Source: Dasyornis broadbenti
Lineage: Eukaryota > Chordata > Aves > Passeriformes > Dasyornithidae
DNA: 64,000 bases
Direction: 5' to 3'
NCBI GenBank assembly: GCA_013397935.1
Contig: VZRN01003448.1
Coordinates: 414,559-478,558, forward strand
Shown: positions 1 through 24,224 of the stretch, piece by piece
Layout: every line of letters begins with the position of its first letter
How positions within the stretch are numbered: position 1 is the first letter of the stretch
Program-made: the position numbers and the translations under genes
Notes under the pieces: generated by a model
The model's input: the letters and a program-made list of their open reading frames with translations, nothing else
Databases searched by the model: none
Told to the model about the DNA's origin: nothing

Positions 1-983
<983 letters not shown>

Positions 984-1118
984 CTGCTATCCAGTCCACT
1001 GCAATGCCTTCAACTCTCCCCAAACCGTTTGTGACGATGTCTTCTTTCCAGGTTTGGTCTCGCTTAGCTCTGCTAATTTTGTTGAAACCCATGTCTGTCC
1101 AATAGATTGTATCATTGC
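984..1118 (-). CDS. LRP1B: LRP1B exon E22: third propeller blade
   Basis: The exon has 135 bases and is phase 1 at both ends. It encodes NDTIYWTDMGFNKISRAKRD, QTWKEDIVTNGLGRVEGIAV and DWIAG. The YWTD motif is canonical. The residues GFNKISRAKRDQTWKEDI are typical of LRP1B and differ slightly from LRP1 (GLSTISRAKRDQTWREDV as I recall). NDT is a potential N-glycosylation site. The acceptor is GTTTTATAG with a weak pyrimidine tract, and the donor GCAG|GTAGGT. Confidence 0.95.
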
Positions 1119-2659
1119 CTATAAAACACGTGCCAATGATTCTAAGTTAATTCACCTACTTCAGTCCAAGTATCTGCATTATGAAATGTAAGAATTGCCA
1201 GTTATAGCTTTATTAGTAATTATAATAATATTATAGTAATAATAATAAAGTAATAATAATACAGCAATAAAATTAATGATATGCAATAATAGTAACAACA
1301 ATAATATATTATTAACAGTGATAATATAGTAATACAGTAATAACAATATAGTAATAATAATATTATTATTATTTATAGTCTCTGGAGACTATAACTGAAC
1401 TATACCCATGATACAAGAAAAGCTCTGAACAGCAGCTGTCACTGATTTGAAAGCAACATATACAAGTATGAGGGCACTGTAATCGTTGAGAGAACTTGAA
1501 ATTTTGCTAGGCAGAGATGCAAGAGCATCAGTGAAGAAGCAGGTCAAAAATAGAGAAGACAATTAATTTAAGTTCCCCCCTGTAAACGAGAGATTAGTGA
1601 TATTCACGTGATGAAGTAGTCCAACAGAACCCACAGAAATAGGTCTGATTTTATTACAAAGGCAAATATTAACATATACTTAAGCAAAAGAAAAAAGTTA
1701 GATCTCTCAATGCTGAATTCCCAGGCAGAATTTATTTCAAAACAAAAACCAATGGAGTATGACAAAGTAATTGTATGTTTCAAGAAGGCAATGTCTGTGT
1801 TTATATAACATAGGCAACAAGATTTGATTTCTGCACCGCCAGTTTGTAAACTCAATGGGTAACAAAATGAGTCTCAAAGGAAGGCTGGCCAAAGAGCTGA
1901 TGGGTTTAAAAATATAGAGACACAGGATATTTTTCAGGTCACTACTCGGTCACAGATTTCTTCTTTTCCAAAAGCTAAACAAAAATATTTTTGAAGATAT
2001 TCAAACACCACTGGGAGATGCATCCAATCACTTTTCAGAATCTGATCTTCAGTCTTTTCCCACCTTCCTTCACATGCATGCAAACTGAAACCTCCTAATT
2101 CCATAAGAAATTTGTGAGGCTGTGTAAACTAAAAACTATTTCTGTGTGTACAGTGGAAAGGTATGTAGCATACTCCTGGTGGAAATATCTCCTTGTCAGG
2201 CTGTCAGAGCACCTTCCAGAAGGAAGAAACAGATCCAGACTTGGCTTGCGCCCTGCAGGGAAGTGGCTGAGCTGTGCTGGACAGGGAGAAAACTGTCCCA
2301 ACTCAGCTGTCAAAGCCACCTGCAAGGTACAACACCATGCAGGAGTAAGAATATTCCATGGGAAAAGTGTCATAGCAGGAACTGATGAACTCTTTCTGTA
2401 AAACCACCAGGTTCCTTCTCAAATTCTCAGTGACTCCACCAACAAAGAGCAGCTGCTGCTGCCAGGACAACCTACATGTGCAAAATACAAGTTCTCCTAT
2501 TTACTGTAAATATTACAGGTAGAGCTTAACTCAAACATGATCCATTATCAATTCCTTTAAATGCAGTTGTAATTAGAAAGTTTGAAAATGAGGGGCTATT
2601 TCATTAATGAGAAGAATTTACAATTTTTATGATATATTCAATAAATTATACATATTTAC
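1119..2659 (-). other. LRP1B intron (E21 to E22)
   Basis: 1.5-kb intron. It holds the TAA-rich tract at 1212-1378. A modestly GC-richer segment at about 2140-2350 has short open frames on both strands with no recognisable product; I regard those as chance. Confidence 0.8.
1212..1378. repeat. Degenerate TAA/ATA trinucleotide repeat
   Basis: About 165 bases made almost only of A and T, dominated by the units taa, ata and aat, interrupted by single C or G bases. This is an imperfect, old trinucleotide microsatellite within an LRP1B intron. Confidence 0.85.
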
Positions 2660-2791
2660 CTGCATGGAAGTCTATGCCCACAGCAAAGGAAGTCCCAGAT
2701 ATAGGCATTAAAGCATCCATTTTATCATTTGGATCAAGAGGAATTCCTCTAATTCCCTCATGAACAGAGTACATGAGGAATGATTCAATAC
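2660..2791 (-). CDS. LRP1B: LRP1B exon E21: start of third YWTD beta-propeller
   Basis: The exon has 132 bases and is phase 1 at both ends. It encodes GIESFLMYSVHEGIRGIPLD, then PNDKMDALMPISGTSFAVGI and DFHA, with the last codon split. SFLMYSVHEGIRGI is the opening strand of the third propeller. The acceptor is TTTCCCACAG and the donor GCAG|GTAAAT. The split codon joins to E22 as glycine (G plus GC), where I recall glutamate in mammalian LRP1 and LRP1B. Confidence 0.94.
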
Positions 2792-3968
2792 CTGTGGGAA
2801 AGACAAAGCAGCCAATGAGAGCAAAGTAGAAACTTTCCCAATCACCAAGATTTGAGGAGCTAGCACACACTAGAGGTAATTTTCCAATAATGCTCCACAG
2901 TTTTTCAGTGATAACTCCACCTCTTTGGGGGAAAAAAAAACCAAACAAAAAACAAACCCAAACCCATGAGTTATTATGGTGTATTTCTAATTAAATTACA
3001 AATGTGGTCCTATAAAGAGAAGGCAATGATTGCCCATTTAAAGCACCACCTTATAGTTAAGTAATTAGCAGGAATGAAAATTAAAACCTAAGTTTTGAAT
3101 TATGAGAAATTTAGCAACATTTTCCATGCACATCTGTGCTTATGTGAACATATCCAGCAAGAAATAATTTTAAAGAACTTGTGGAAAGCAGGACAGTAAA
3201 TTGTCTTTTGAGGCATGAGATTCATCCCAGCTCAGTTATGCACATTTCCTTCAGAGACAGGAGAGAGAAATGCACAGTTTTAGTGACCAATTCAGCTGAT
3301 GCATTTTAAATGCCTACCTTTGTGTTAGATTAATCACACTCCAAATGCACTTATTTCTGTTAAGTAAGAATAAATTCTACAGTGAAGAGGTCTTCTTATG
3401 TAGTAATTCTCAGGAATTACTTAGTCCTTATTAATAGTCATAAATAATATTAAATTTATAATACTAGATGTCACCTTGACCACGAAGCTGTTTTGTATTA
3501 TTCAGGCAAAGAGTAAGACTTTGGCTGTAAGCTGTGTTCTGGCTTTTGGCAACTTTAATAGAAAAAGATTTAAGGAAAAAATTGGTTTTATTTTATATTA
3601 AGAGCAATACAATAGCATGAGAGACCCAATGATTCAGATACTTGTAGCCTATAATTTAGTTTAAAGATAAGGTGACCTTGAACAAATATTTACTGCTATT
3701 AACAATGGTTCTGCTTTTCTGTCTACATTAAAAAAAAAAAAAAATTCCTCAGAGTTTCCACAAAAACCTACGTAATTTGAATAACTAAATTAAAAAGCTA
3801 AATTTAATTCTGTCCTAACCACAATAGACATTTCTGTGTTACTGCTTCGATCAAGCACATTAACTAAAGTTATTTAACTTAAAATTACCAAAGCAAGATT
3901 ATTATTACTCATTGTAGTGCTCCCCTAGAACTTCAGTAGGTTACAATAAATAGTGAAAGCCACTTTAC
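2792..3968 (-). other. LRP1B intron (E20 to E21)
   Basis: 1.2-kb AT-rich intron. It contains a short A-rich run near 2931-2960 and an A-run near 3731-3744; nothing else recognised. Confidence 0.8.
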
Positions 3969-4094
3969 CCTTGCAGGCCATGCGGTTTTTTTGAAGGTTG
4001 TAGCCTACTGTGCACACACAAGTTCTGGTGGTTTCTGATGTTGGCAAACAAAGCTGGGAGCACCCCCCGTTGTTTAACTGGCAGGAATTGCTGC
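3969..4094 (-). CDS. LRP1B: LRP1B exon E20: EGF-like repeat after second propeller
   Basis: The exon has 126 bases and is phase 1 at both ends. It encodes a single EGF-like repeat, GSNSCQLNNGGCSQLC, LPTSETTRTCVCTVGYNLQK and NRMACK, with six cysteines. This is very close to the LRP1B version I recall and differs from LRP1 (TNPCSVNNGDCSQLC). The acceptor is ATGTCACAG and the donor AAGG|GTAAAG. It separates the second from the third propeller in this window. Confidence 0.95.
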
Positions 4095-14215
<10,121 letters not shown>

Positions 14216-14365
14216 CCATAATGGTTAAAGCTGTGGCTTTTGTTAAGTCTTCTTTCATTGATTCAATTATTTCAAGATTACCACCATCCAAATTGCATCT
14301 ATTTATGGTTCCATTTCCTGAACTGATCCAGTAAAGCTTGTTCTCCCCATAATCTATTGATAAAC
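14216..14365 (-). CDS. LRP1B: LRP1B exon E18: second propeller blade
   Basis: The exon has 150 bases and is phase 1 at both ends. It encodes LSIDYGENKLYWISSGNGT, INRCNLDGGNLEIIESMKED and ends TKATALTIM with a split aspartate codon. NGT is a potential N-glycosylation site. The motif is YWIS, as in mammalian LRP1B. The acceptor is TTAATTACAG and the donor ATGG|GTAAGT. It is flanked by two of the longer introns, 4.1 kb upstream (which holds the CpG island) and 8.2 kb downstream. Confidence 0.95.
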
Positions 14366-14552
14366 CTGTAATTAATGCATACAACTTTAACTGCAGCTTT
14401 ACTAGAGGATATACATTTATTGTTAAGCTGTTTTCATAATGAAAGGGCATTTAAGAAATAGATACACACCAAATTATGTTATCTGTTCGCTCACTTACTC
14501 ACATTGAGAAAAAAAAAATAATTGAGAAAACTAAACTTGGTCATTTACAATG

Positions 14553-14576
14553 AAAAAAAAAAAAAAAAAAAAAAAA
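14553..14576 (+). repeat. A24 homopolymer
   Basis: Twenty-four consecutive A bases. This could be the decayed tail of a retroposed sequence, but the flanks are not recognisable, so only the homopolymer is claimed. Confidence 0.85.
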
Positions 14577-15370
14577 TCGCACTTTTAGAAAGATCTGTGC
14601 CTTTTATTTCTTCCAGCATCCATAGAAATCAGTGACTGACTGATGAAAGAGCATTATCTGGCAATGAGGAATTACTTGAATAAGCTGAGGTGTTAAACAA
14701 GGTCATTATTAACTTGTAAATGCAAACCAGAACCCATCATTTATATTCCAAAATTATGAATACACAGAGACTTAGTAAACAAGGTGCTTTTTGTGATGCA
14801 GAGCTATTACAAGTCTGTTCTCTCCCTGCATGCACAACCCTCTGCTTAGAGTGCTGAAATACCAAAATCTAATCCAAACTCCTAATAAATTTATAGTATT
14901 ACTTTTCATTTTGCTTCATAATGAACTGACCTCATAAACAATTCTTTGGAGTGAGAAGCAAGAGAACTGCCAAAATAAAGATACTTGTAAAATAACCTAC
15001 TAAAGGAACAAAGTATAGAGTTTTCTGAAAGTAAGAGCAAAGAACTAGGAGATAATGTATTTCAGACTTCTGTAATCCTTTAAAAATGTTCAAGAAGTGG
15101 TAGCAGGAGATTTTCCACAGTGAAATATTCTTGGCACGGTAACAATACATGCCATAACAATTTGCCTTGGTGCTCCAGCTTTCCCAGAACTCATTTTAAG
15201 TATCCAGCAGCAAGTTGCCAAAAAAGACTGTATTTCACTGCATAGGTCAACCTCTAGATATTGTACTGCAGACTTTTTCATCCTGTAAACTACTTCCCTG
15301 TGGAAAGCTATTTTGGAAACCCTGACAGGAGCAAGCAGTGCCATGAGCTGCAGCTTTTACAGCTGCCACC

Positions 15371-15860
15371 ATGTCACTGCTTCTTAACGCGCATTTGACA
15401 CGGCAGGCCAAAAGGCGTCTGCTTCCTGAGCTTCTGAGAAACAGCTTTGAGCCCCTTCACAGGTACTGGCATTTCCTTCCTCCCTCTCTGCGAGTGCATC
15501 ACCCAGGAGGAAACAAGGTGCTGCAGAGAGGATGCGGGTACGGAGCAGTGCCTTCAGGAGAGACTCGTCTCGCAGCGTCTCTGCACACGCGATCTCGTGT
15601 TGGTACGACCAGCAGCGCTCCGAGCACAGAGCACCACGGATCCTGGAGACAACAGCACGTGCAGTACTCAGCCTGGCACAGGGAACTTCCCTGGGAACGT
15701 CAGTGTGGGTTCAAAGGGAATACACAAGCGCGAAGGTTTCCCTGCTCCGAGACGGACAGCGTTCGTTATCGCTGCACCTCCCAACCAGGACCAGCTGTTC
15801 ACGGAGTGCGCCTGGACGGGATCTGTTCGTGGGGCTGCTGCCAACACAAGCTGTGTAGCA
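15371..15860. other. Intronic CpG-rich island of unknown role
   Basis: A stretch of roughly 450-490 bases inside an AT-rich intron is clearly GC-rich and carries about 30 CpG dinucleotides by hand count, whereas neighbouring kilobases have very few. On the plus strand, opposite to LRP1B, three overlapping frames are open: 15371-15949 (192 residues), 15447-16070 (207 residues) and 15532-15858 (108 residues). None of the three proteins resembles a family I know. The first ATG sits in a good initiation context (gccaccATGt). Candidates are an orphan CpG island or alternative promoter, part of an unrecognised mobile element, a retrocopied exon, or chance. I do not call a gene. Confidence 0.6.
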
Positions 15861-16581
15861 ATTACAGTCCTGCCTCATCAGGTCTTGTATTTCAGATATT
15901 CAACTGGTGTTTCTGCACACAGGTATTCCAATTACACAGCAGCAACTGACACGAAAAGCATTCCTAGCTCCTTCTACACAAGTCTCCCATATTATTCTTC
16001 AAATACTTTCCACCTATTACCAACCTTTCTGAAAACACATTATTATTATATAGATAGATTTCTAATGTAGGCAGAGCATGTTTATTTAGATTTTTTTCAG
16101 GATTTGTCCTGTTTTATTAATGAAAACAAGTGGTTTATTAGCCATAAGCATCACAGATACTCATGATGCATTCTAGCGTGGGGGACTAGCTTAAACATTA
16201 CAACCTACCTGCTAAAGTGAATCTGAACGTGAGGATTGTACAATATCAGTCTCAGGGATTTCCAGTGAGCCAATGAATGCTTAATTTTATACTTTGTTGG
16301 GCAAATAATTCTGAATTCCTAAGAATACAATATAATGGTACTCCACTGAGCAGTTCTTTCATCAGGCCATACGCGTGTTAGCATTGGAAACTTTGAGAAC
16401 TACAGAATGGACCAGGAAACCAGATCTAGAACACACTAGTGAAAATAAAAATAAAATACACCATCTGTCATCCTGAGAGTATCAGTGCTCAAAATTTCCA
16501 AACTTCATCTACTCTTGCTGACAACAGAAAACATTGTCATTCAAAAATTGTCTCCTTCTTTTGATAGAACCCAAGCAGAGG

Positions 16582-16640
16582 AAAAAAAAAAAAAAAAACA
16601 AACAAAAAAAAACAAACAAACCAAAAAAACCCCCAAAAAC
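16582..16640 (+). repeat. A-rich tract with C interruptions
   Basis: Runs of A with caaac and ccaaa interruptions, followed by a short run of C. It resembles the other A/C-rich tracts in this window. Any apparent lysine-rich open frame across it is an artefact of base composition. Confidence 0.85.
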
Positions 16641-18487
16641 CATCAGCTTCCTTCAGGCCACAGATCGAAAAACTCCGTTGTTTTACAAATTCTGAAAGCA
16701 TGTATCAAGAAAGCTAAACACCCCATCAATTATCAGGATATCCTACTTTAATAAGCCAGATATTTGCCTTTTTCAACTATCTACCTGAGAGCTCTGTCAA
16801 ACACTCAAAATGAGCACTGCATGAGCTAGAGTTTTACCTATGGAGGAACGCTGTTTTCTCAGTTAGAAATGAAATATTAAATTAATGTTTTAAGACTGCT
16901 GCTTTCTGGCTCTTTAGAAGGACTTTCTTGTTCTTAGCATGGAACTGCCCTATGCTAATAGTAAAAAATAATTTAAACCACTGAAACTGGCATTTGGCAT
17001 ATACTGAATTTAGAGTTTGATATTAGAAACTTAATGCTCGTGTGATCTATTGAGTAAATTGATAATTTTTCCCCAGCCATGCAACTGAATCCATTTTCAT
17101 GTCCATCCTGACAAAAAGACTGGTTCAAGATGTGTAGCAATTAAGAGTTTTCCAGCAACAGACAGGTGCAAGCTTTCTTTTCCCTTTTGCAAAGAAGCTG
17201 GATGTACACCTCCTTTAAAAAAACTACATATTCTACATTTCACATACATATCAGATATCTCAATTTTATGCAGTAAGAACCTTCGACCTGGAATATGACC
17301 TATTTCAAATATTCATTAGAATATCTTAAAGGCGTTACAAATTAATCTGATACTACAGAAAGGAAAGAAATTGTTCCACTTGCCCACATGGCTTTGGACA
17401 CAAAAGCTTTGAATTTGGTTCAGTGGCTTCACTGCCACTCGGAGCAAAATCCATAAAGAAACCCTAAGCGCTGCAATGTAGGACCTTGTGACCTGTGATC
17501 ACAAGGTATTCAGTGCAAAATGTTGTGTTCTAATGTTATTAACAGTGCTCATTCTTCACCTTAACATTAGTGGGTTTACCACTCTTTTTTCTCCAGATAG
17601 AAAGGTAATTGTCTCTTCAAGCGGATAGACAGATAATTGTATCAATAGTAAAACAGTTGTCAAGTAATTACTACAAAATTCATTGAGTTTAGGGTGTAAA
17701 ATGCATGTCATGTTACTCTTACATCAAATTTATTGGATTCTTTAACTCGTTTTCACCTCTGCTTGCTTAATGTATTCAGCTATTTAAAAAATAAATGCTT
17801 TAAAATAGAATCACTTTATTAATGGGCCATTAATAAGGCATCAACAGATGACTTAACCACTTTAGCTCTCTAAAAAATGAAATTATCTACCGAGAGAGAC
17901 TTGCACAAAAACAAAAAAAAAATTTAGAAAGAGCTTTTTTTTTTTCTTTTTTAAAGTGCCATACTTTATCATCAACTATGTGAATTTCCAAATACTAAAA
18001 GCGAGGCTAAGTCATGATATGAAATGTATGATTCAACCCTTGCCTTTTTCTCTGTGTGAAAAGTTAAGGGCCAGTTTATCTTTTGATCATGAAGCTGAGC
18101 TTCTGGGGAGGAAGGATCTACTTCTGCAGTCAAAGCATCCTCTCACACACACCCATAACTTACTAAAGCCTTGATCTCCACGTTTTTTTAACCACGATAT
18201 CAAGACGGAGAAACACAGATAGGCTCTCCTTCAGTCTACAGCAATCCTAGAAGTTAATAATGCTCTGCTAAGGCTACAGCAGGTTCCAGTTAGAACGGGC
18301 CAGAAATGTATCAAATTGTGAAACACAACGGGAACACGTGAGCGTTGTTCGTGTCTTTATGCCTGTCCTTATTGCTGTTACACTGAAGATGAAAAACATC
18401 ATTGTGCACTTAAATATCGATCTAAGATAGTGTTGACAACGAATCACTATCAGTTAAAAAAGAAACAGGGGAAAAAATGGTATTTAC

Positions 18488-18582
18488 CAACAGGATCTTT
18501 TTGATTCTGGTAGAGTATTTTGCTGTTGCTGCCATCCATGTTTGCCATGTTGATTGTGTTACCGTCCGTCCAGTACAGCTTA
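18488..18582 (-). CDS. LRP1B: LRP1B exon E17: second propeller blade (short exon)
   Basis: The exon has 95 bases, phase 2 before and phase 1 after, so skipping it alone would shift the frame. It encodes KLYWTDGNTINMANMDGSNS and KILYQNQKDPVG. NTINMANMDGSN is the central strand pattern of a propeller blade. The acceptor is CTCTTTTTCAG and the donor GTTG|GTAAAT. It is the shortest propeller exon in the window and follows E16 by 313 bases. Confidence 0.94.
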
Positions 18583-19218
<636 letters not shown>

Positions 19219-21478
19219 TTATTAACTAGTTGCCAAGAATTAATAATCTTTATTTTTCTTCGTGGTCCTGATACACTTACAGTAAGAACATGAAAATCAC
19301 ACTGAATATTCACAGCATAAAACCTATTGCCCGAAAATAATAGTCAAAGATGTTGAACTTCTGTATTGTATTTTTCTACTTCAGAAAGCATTTATCGCTC
19401 AGTGGCTTTCTAAAACAATGCTGTGTTGAAATTTAAAAGCCTCCTTCCTGCTGCAGCACCAGGAAGGCTCAGCACAGAGGATGTGAATTAAACCACTGGT
19501 CTACAGCATAGCTCTGTAGCTCATAAGCAGCTATGTCACTGAAGCAATGCTCTGGTTTTATTTTTGAAGGCTTTGAAGACTCCAAGTTACTCCCCTGCCT
19601 TCCTGAATACAGAAAAAAAAAAAAAAAACCCAAAATGTCAGCCAATGGGAAGCAGTGAATGAATTCTTTATTTTGCTTTGCTGGTGCACGAAGCTTTTAC
19701 TTTTCCTAGTAAATTGTTTTCATCAAACCCCACGACTTCTCTCACTTTTACCCTCCCGATTCTCTTCCCCATCCCGAAGTGGGCAGGGAATGAGCAGCGG
19801 TGCGGGGCTGAGGGTTACCCCTCAGCACCATCATTACCTGAGGCAGCAAAACACGAGTGCGATACGATTGATTTGGAAACTTTAGAGGGTCTTGTATGTG
19901 ATGGAGTTCCTTGGCAAGATAGGAAAAGAAAGGTCAATCTGCGTTAATATCTGCCTGAAATACTGGGTGTAAAGTCACTGCTGCATCTCCAGAAACCAAC
20001 ACGCCCCTCCTGCCTTGAGACAGAGCTGGTTCATGGTGCCCTGGCATCTTTGTCGAGAAGGAAACAGGCCAAGGGAGATTTAATGATTTCACTGCAGTTC
20101 ATGGTTTACTCGCATCTTCTGTCAACTTAACATGGGAATTCCCACTGACAGAATTATTGTCCTTGACGAACTGACATGGATGTGGCTGTGGACTGGTGTG
20201 CACGTCCGGAAGGCTGAGCAGTGATTGGGCATTAGGAAGTTTGCCAGCTTCACAGAATGCAGTAAAGGACACCAAATACCGAGTCCTTGACCCATTTTAA
20301 GTTGATCCCCTGCCCTTCTGGGTTTTTTTTTTTTTTTTGGTTGGAGGAACTAGAAAATAAGCATTTCATACTCTTAAAAAGATTAAAATATGACTTGGCA
20401 TCTTTGTGACACTGGCATAAGACTTCACACAATGAGAATCCCACCAGAACGTGCTTACAAAGCTTCTTATGTCCTTATAAGAAGTATAAAAATGTAACTG
20501 TAAGCAAATGAGATAGTTTACACACAATAAATAGTCTTTACAATGTTTTGATGAGACAGAACATTGTCATTTTCTCAAATTTTTATATAATAAGTTACAT
20601 CTAACAAAAAAAAAAACAACAAAAAACCAAACACAAAACTCCTCCACTGAAGCTAGCATAATAAAAGGAAAAGGAAAGAATGCTGATAAACACTTACACA
20701 TAGTAGATTTCTTTTGGTTTCAATAAGTTCCTTGACAAGTTCAGTGATTTTTTTATCATAAACAATATTTTTTTTCTACTACTATTTGAAAAAAGGAAGA
20801 AACAAGGCCCTCTGTTGGGCACCTGAGTACCTGATATAAAGATCTCTAGGAGGCATTCTAAACCTTGCTCTCATTATTGGGACTGAAAAACATATCTAAT
20901 TGTTAATAAAGTTGTCTCTGAGACAGCAGGGGAAAAAAAAAAAAAAATAGCCACACAAAAGAAATGAATTCAATAATCCACACAGCCAAATGGGAATATT
21001 GCCATATTTGTCCAAACATTTCCCGAAAGGTGCTAACACAGAACTAAATTCTTCTTAAGTGACACAAGGGGCAGAGCTTTAATTAATTATTTTCTCAAGT
21101 CCCCACACAATCAATTATTTGGTTTATTTGTTCTCCAAATCAGAAAAGGTCTGATCTTACACAAATGAGCTGTTTCTTTTCTTCCCCATCAAACATTCAT
21201 TTAACAGCTGGGGAACCAGAGTTGGCAAAATTGTCTTTTGCTGTCAGTTTTTCTTATTTTTAAGCAGGTAGGTACACGACAAAGTAGAAGAACCACATGT
21301 GCTGCCAGGAGAGGAACTGACAGAGGTTGGAAACAAAAAACAAATGTTGCCAAGGACAACAAATGGTTTTCACTTCAATACCAGGGCTATTGACCTAGGG
21401 TTGAAACAATCAGATATAGACTTTATATTCATTAAATTTCTGTACTTATGCACATATTATGTCCAGGAAAAAAAAAAA

Positions 21479-21574
21479 NNNNNNNNNNNNNNNNNNNNNN
21501 NNNNNNNNNNNNNNNNNNNNNNNNNNNNNNNNNNNNNNNNNNNNNNNNNNNNNNNNNNNNNNNNNNNNNNNNNN
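21479..21574. other. Assembly gap (96 N)
   Basis: Unknown bases. The gap begins directly inside an A run and a second, longer A run follows 30 bases after it, so it probably reflects failed sequencing through homopolymers. No exon is expected here, because E15 and E16 join in frame without it. Confidence 0.98.
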
Positions 21575-21604
21575 GTCCAAAACAAAAGGGTCTAAATGGA
21601 CAGG

Positions 21605-21632
21605 AAAAAAAAAAAAAAAAAAAAAAAAAAAA
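21605..21632 (+). repeat. A28 homopolymer next to the gap
   Basis: Twenty-eight consecutive A bases, the longest uninterrupted homopolymer in the window. The apparent poly-lysine frames around it are not genes. Confidence 0.9.
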
Positions 21633-22038
21633 TGACCCTGAAAGAGGTAATTTCTTTGCTAGGTCAACACAGGTAGCCAAAGGCCATAGCAAATTCTTCA
21701 ATACAAAGCTCTGTCAGGATACTGTGCTTCTCCTGCTTTTTATCTCTATTCCTTCTTCCTTCCCCTGAAGACATTAATTTCCTTCTTTACTACACATTTC
21801 AGTCTCGTATAAAATCAATGTGAAACTACATCCCAATTTGTTGACATAAAATTGAATTATGAATCAATAAAATGAACTTGAATCCTAAAGAAAATTCTGC
21901 TGGCCTATTATTTAGATCAATTATCCACTACCAGTGCGACGTACACATATCAAGAACGTGCACGCTCATATTTTAGCAGGGTCATAACACACATTTACCT
22001 AGAAGGAATTATTTTTACCTCAATGCTGGGCTATTTAC

Positions 22039-22266
22039 CTCTTGAAATAATGGTTTCTAGGCCAGTGCCGTTAATGAAGGCACGTTTGATGGTCTGTGTT
22101 TTCACGTCAGTCCAGTATAAACGTTCCTCAGCGGCATCAAAATCTATGACTGTCACATCATCAATGTCAGGAACAGTGAAGGCTGTGATGAAGTTGAAAT
22201 ACGGGTTTTCTATGTCCACCCCTCTTATTTCTGAACGTCTTGCATAAAGAAGAAACTTCTTTCTTT
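22039..22266 (-). CDS. LRP1B: LRP1B exon E15: start of second YWTD beta-propeller
   Basis: The exon has 228 bases and is phase 1 at both ends. It encodes ERKKFLLYARRSEIRGVDI, then AFTVPDIDDVTVIDFDAAEE, RLYWTDVKTQTIKRAFINGT and ends LETIISR. INGT is a potential N-glycosylation site. The isoleucine- and aspartate-rich stretch PDIDDVTVIDFD is distinctive of LRP1 and LRP1B. The acceptor is TTTCTAACAG and the donor AGAG|GTAAAT. E14 lies 1.2 kb upstream in the transcript. Confidence 0.95.
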
Positions 22267-23725
<1,459 letters not shown>

Positions 23726-23799
23726 TCAGTGATTAACCAAGCTCTAAACACTTTTTCTAGGCTTATCATCAACTCTTGTCCAAGAATATATATCTTTAG

Positions 23800-23847
23800 T
23801 TTTATTGTTGTTTTTGGGTTTTGTTTTTGTTTGGTTTTTTTGTTGTT
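23800..23847. repeat. T/G-rich low-complexity tract
   Basis: Runs of T broken by single or double G, the complement of the A/C-rich tracts found elsewhere in this window. Confidence 0.8.
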
Positions 23848-24152
23848 AATATAGCCACAATTTATAATTGTAACTTCATGAAGCCACTGGATAAAATTTT
23901 CCCAGGGAGATATTAACTTTGCAGCTTATTCATCAGATTTAAATGTACAGAATTTTGCACTCATAATCAAGGCCCACGGGATTAAAAAAATGTCAATATG
24001 ATGAGGACCCGAAAAGCAGATTTAATTTTGTGAAAGCATAGTCAAAGCTTAGATTATGAGATGAACTTTGGCAAATTCAATGTTTACTCTCAATTTGATC
24101 TACCCACTAGAATATTAGTTGGGAATCTAACACACAAAGATAATTTGAAAGG

Positions 24153-24224
24153 GAAAAAAAAAATCCAAAACAAACAACCAAACCAAAAAGACCCCAAACC
24201 AAAAACAAAACAAAAAAAACCCCA
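24153..24224. repeat. A/C-rich low-complexity tract
   Basis: About 70 bases of almost only A and C, with repeated words such as caaac, ccaaac and cccaaacc. Confidence 0.85.

Larger units (their letters stand above)
14366..18487 (-). other. LRP1B intron (E17 to E18)
   Basis: 4.1-kb intron. It holds a 24-base A run, a CpG-rich island at about 15371-15860 (listed separately) and an A-rich tract at 16582-16640. The remainder is AT-rich with nothing recognised. Confidence 0.8.

Noticed and set aside
2095..2401. Open frames of 79-95 residues on both strands
   Set aside because: No recognisable product, no splice signals fitting LRP1B and no repeat match I can name; probably due to slightly higher GC.
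17483..17507. Nine-base inverted repeat accttgtga ... tcacaaggt
   Set aside because: Too short to be notable on its own.
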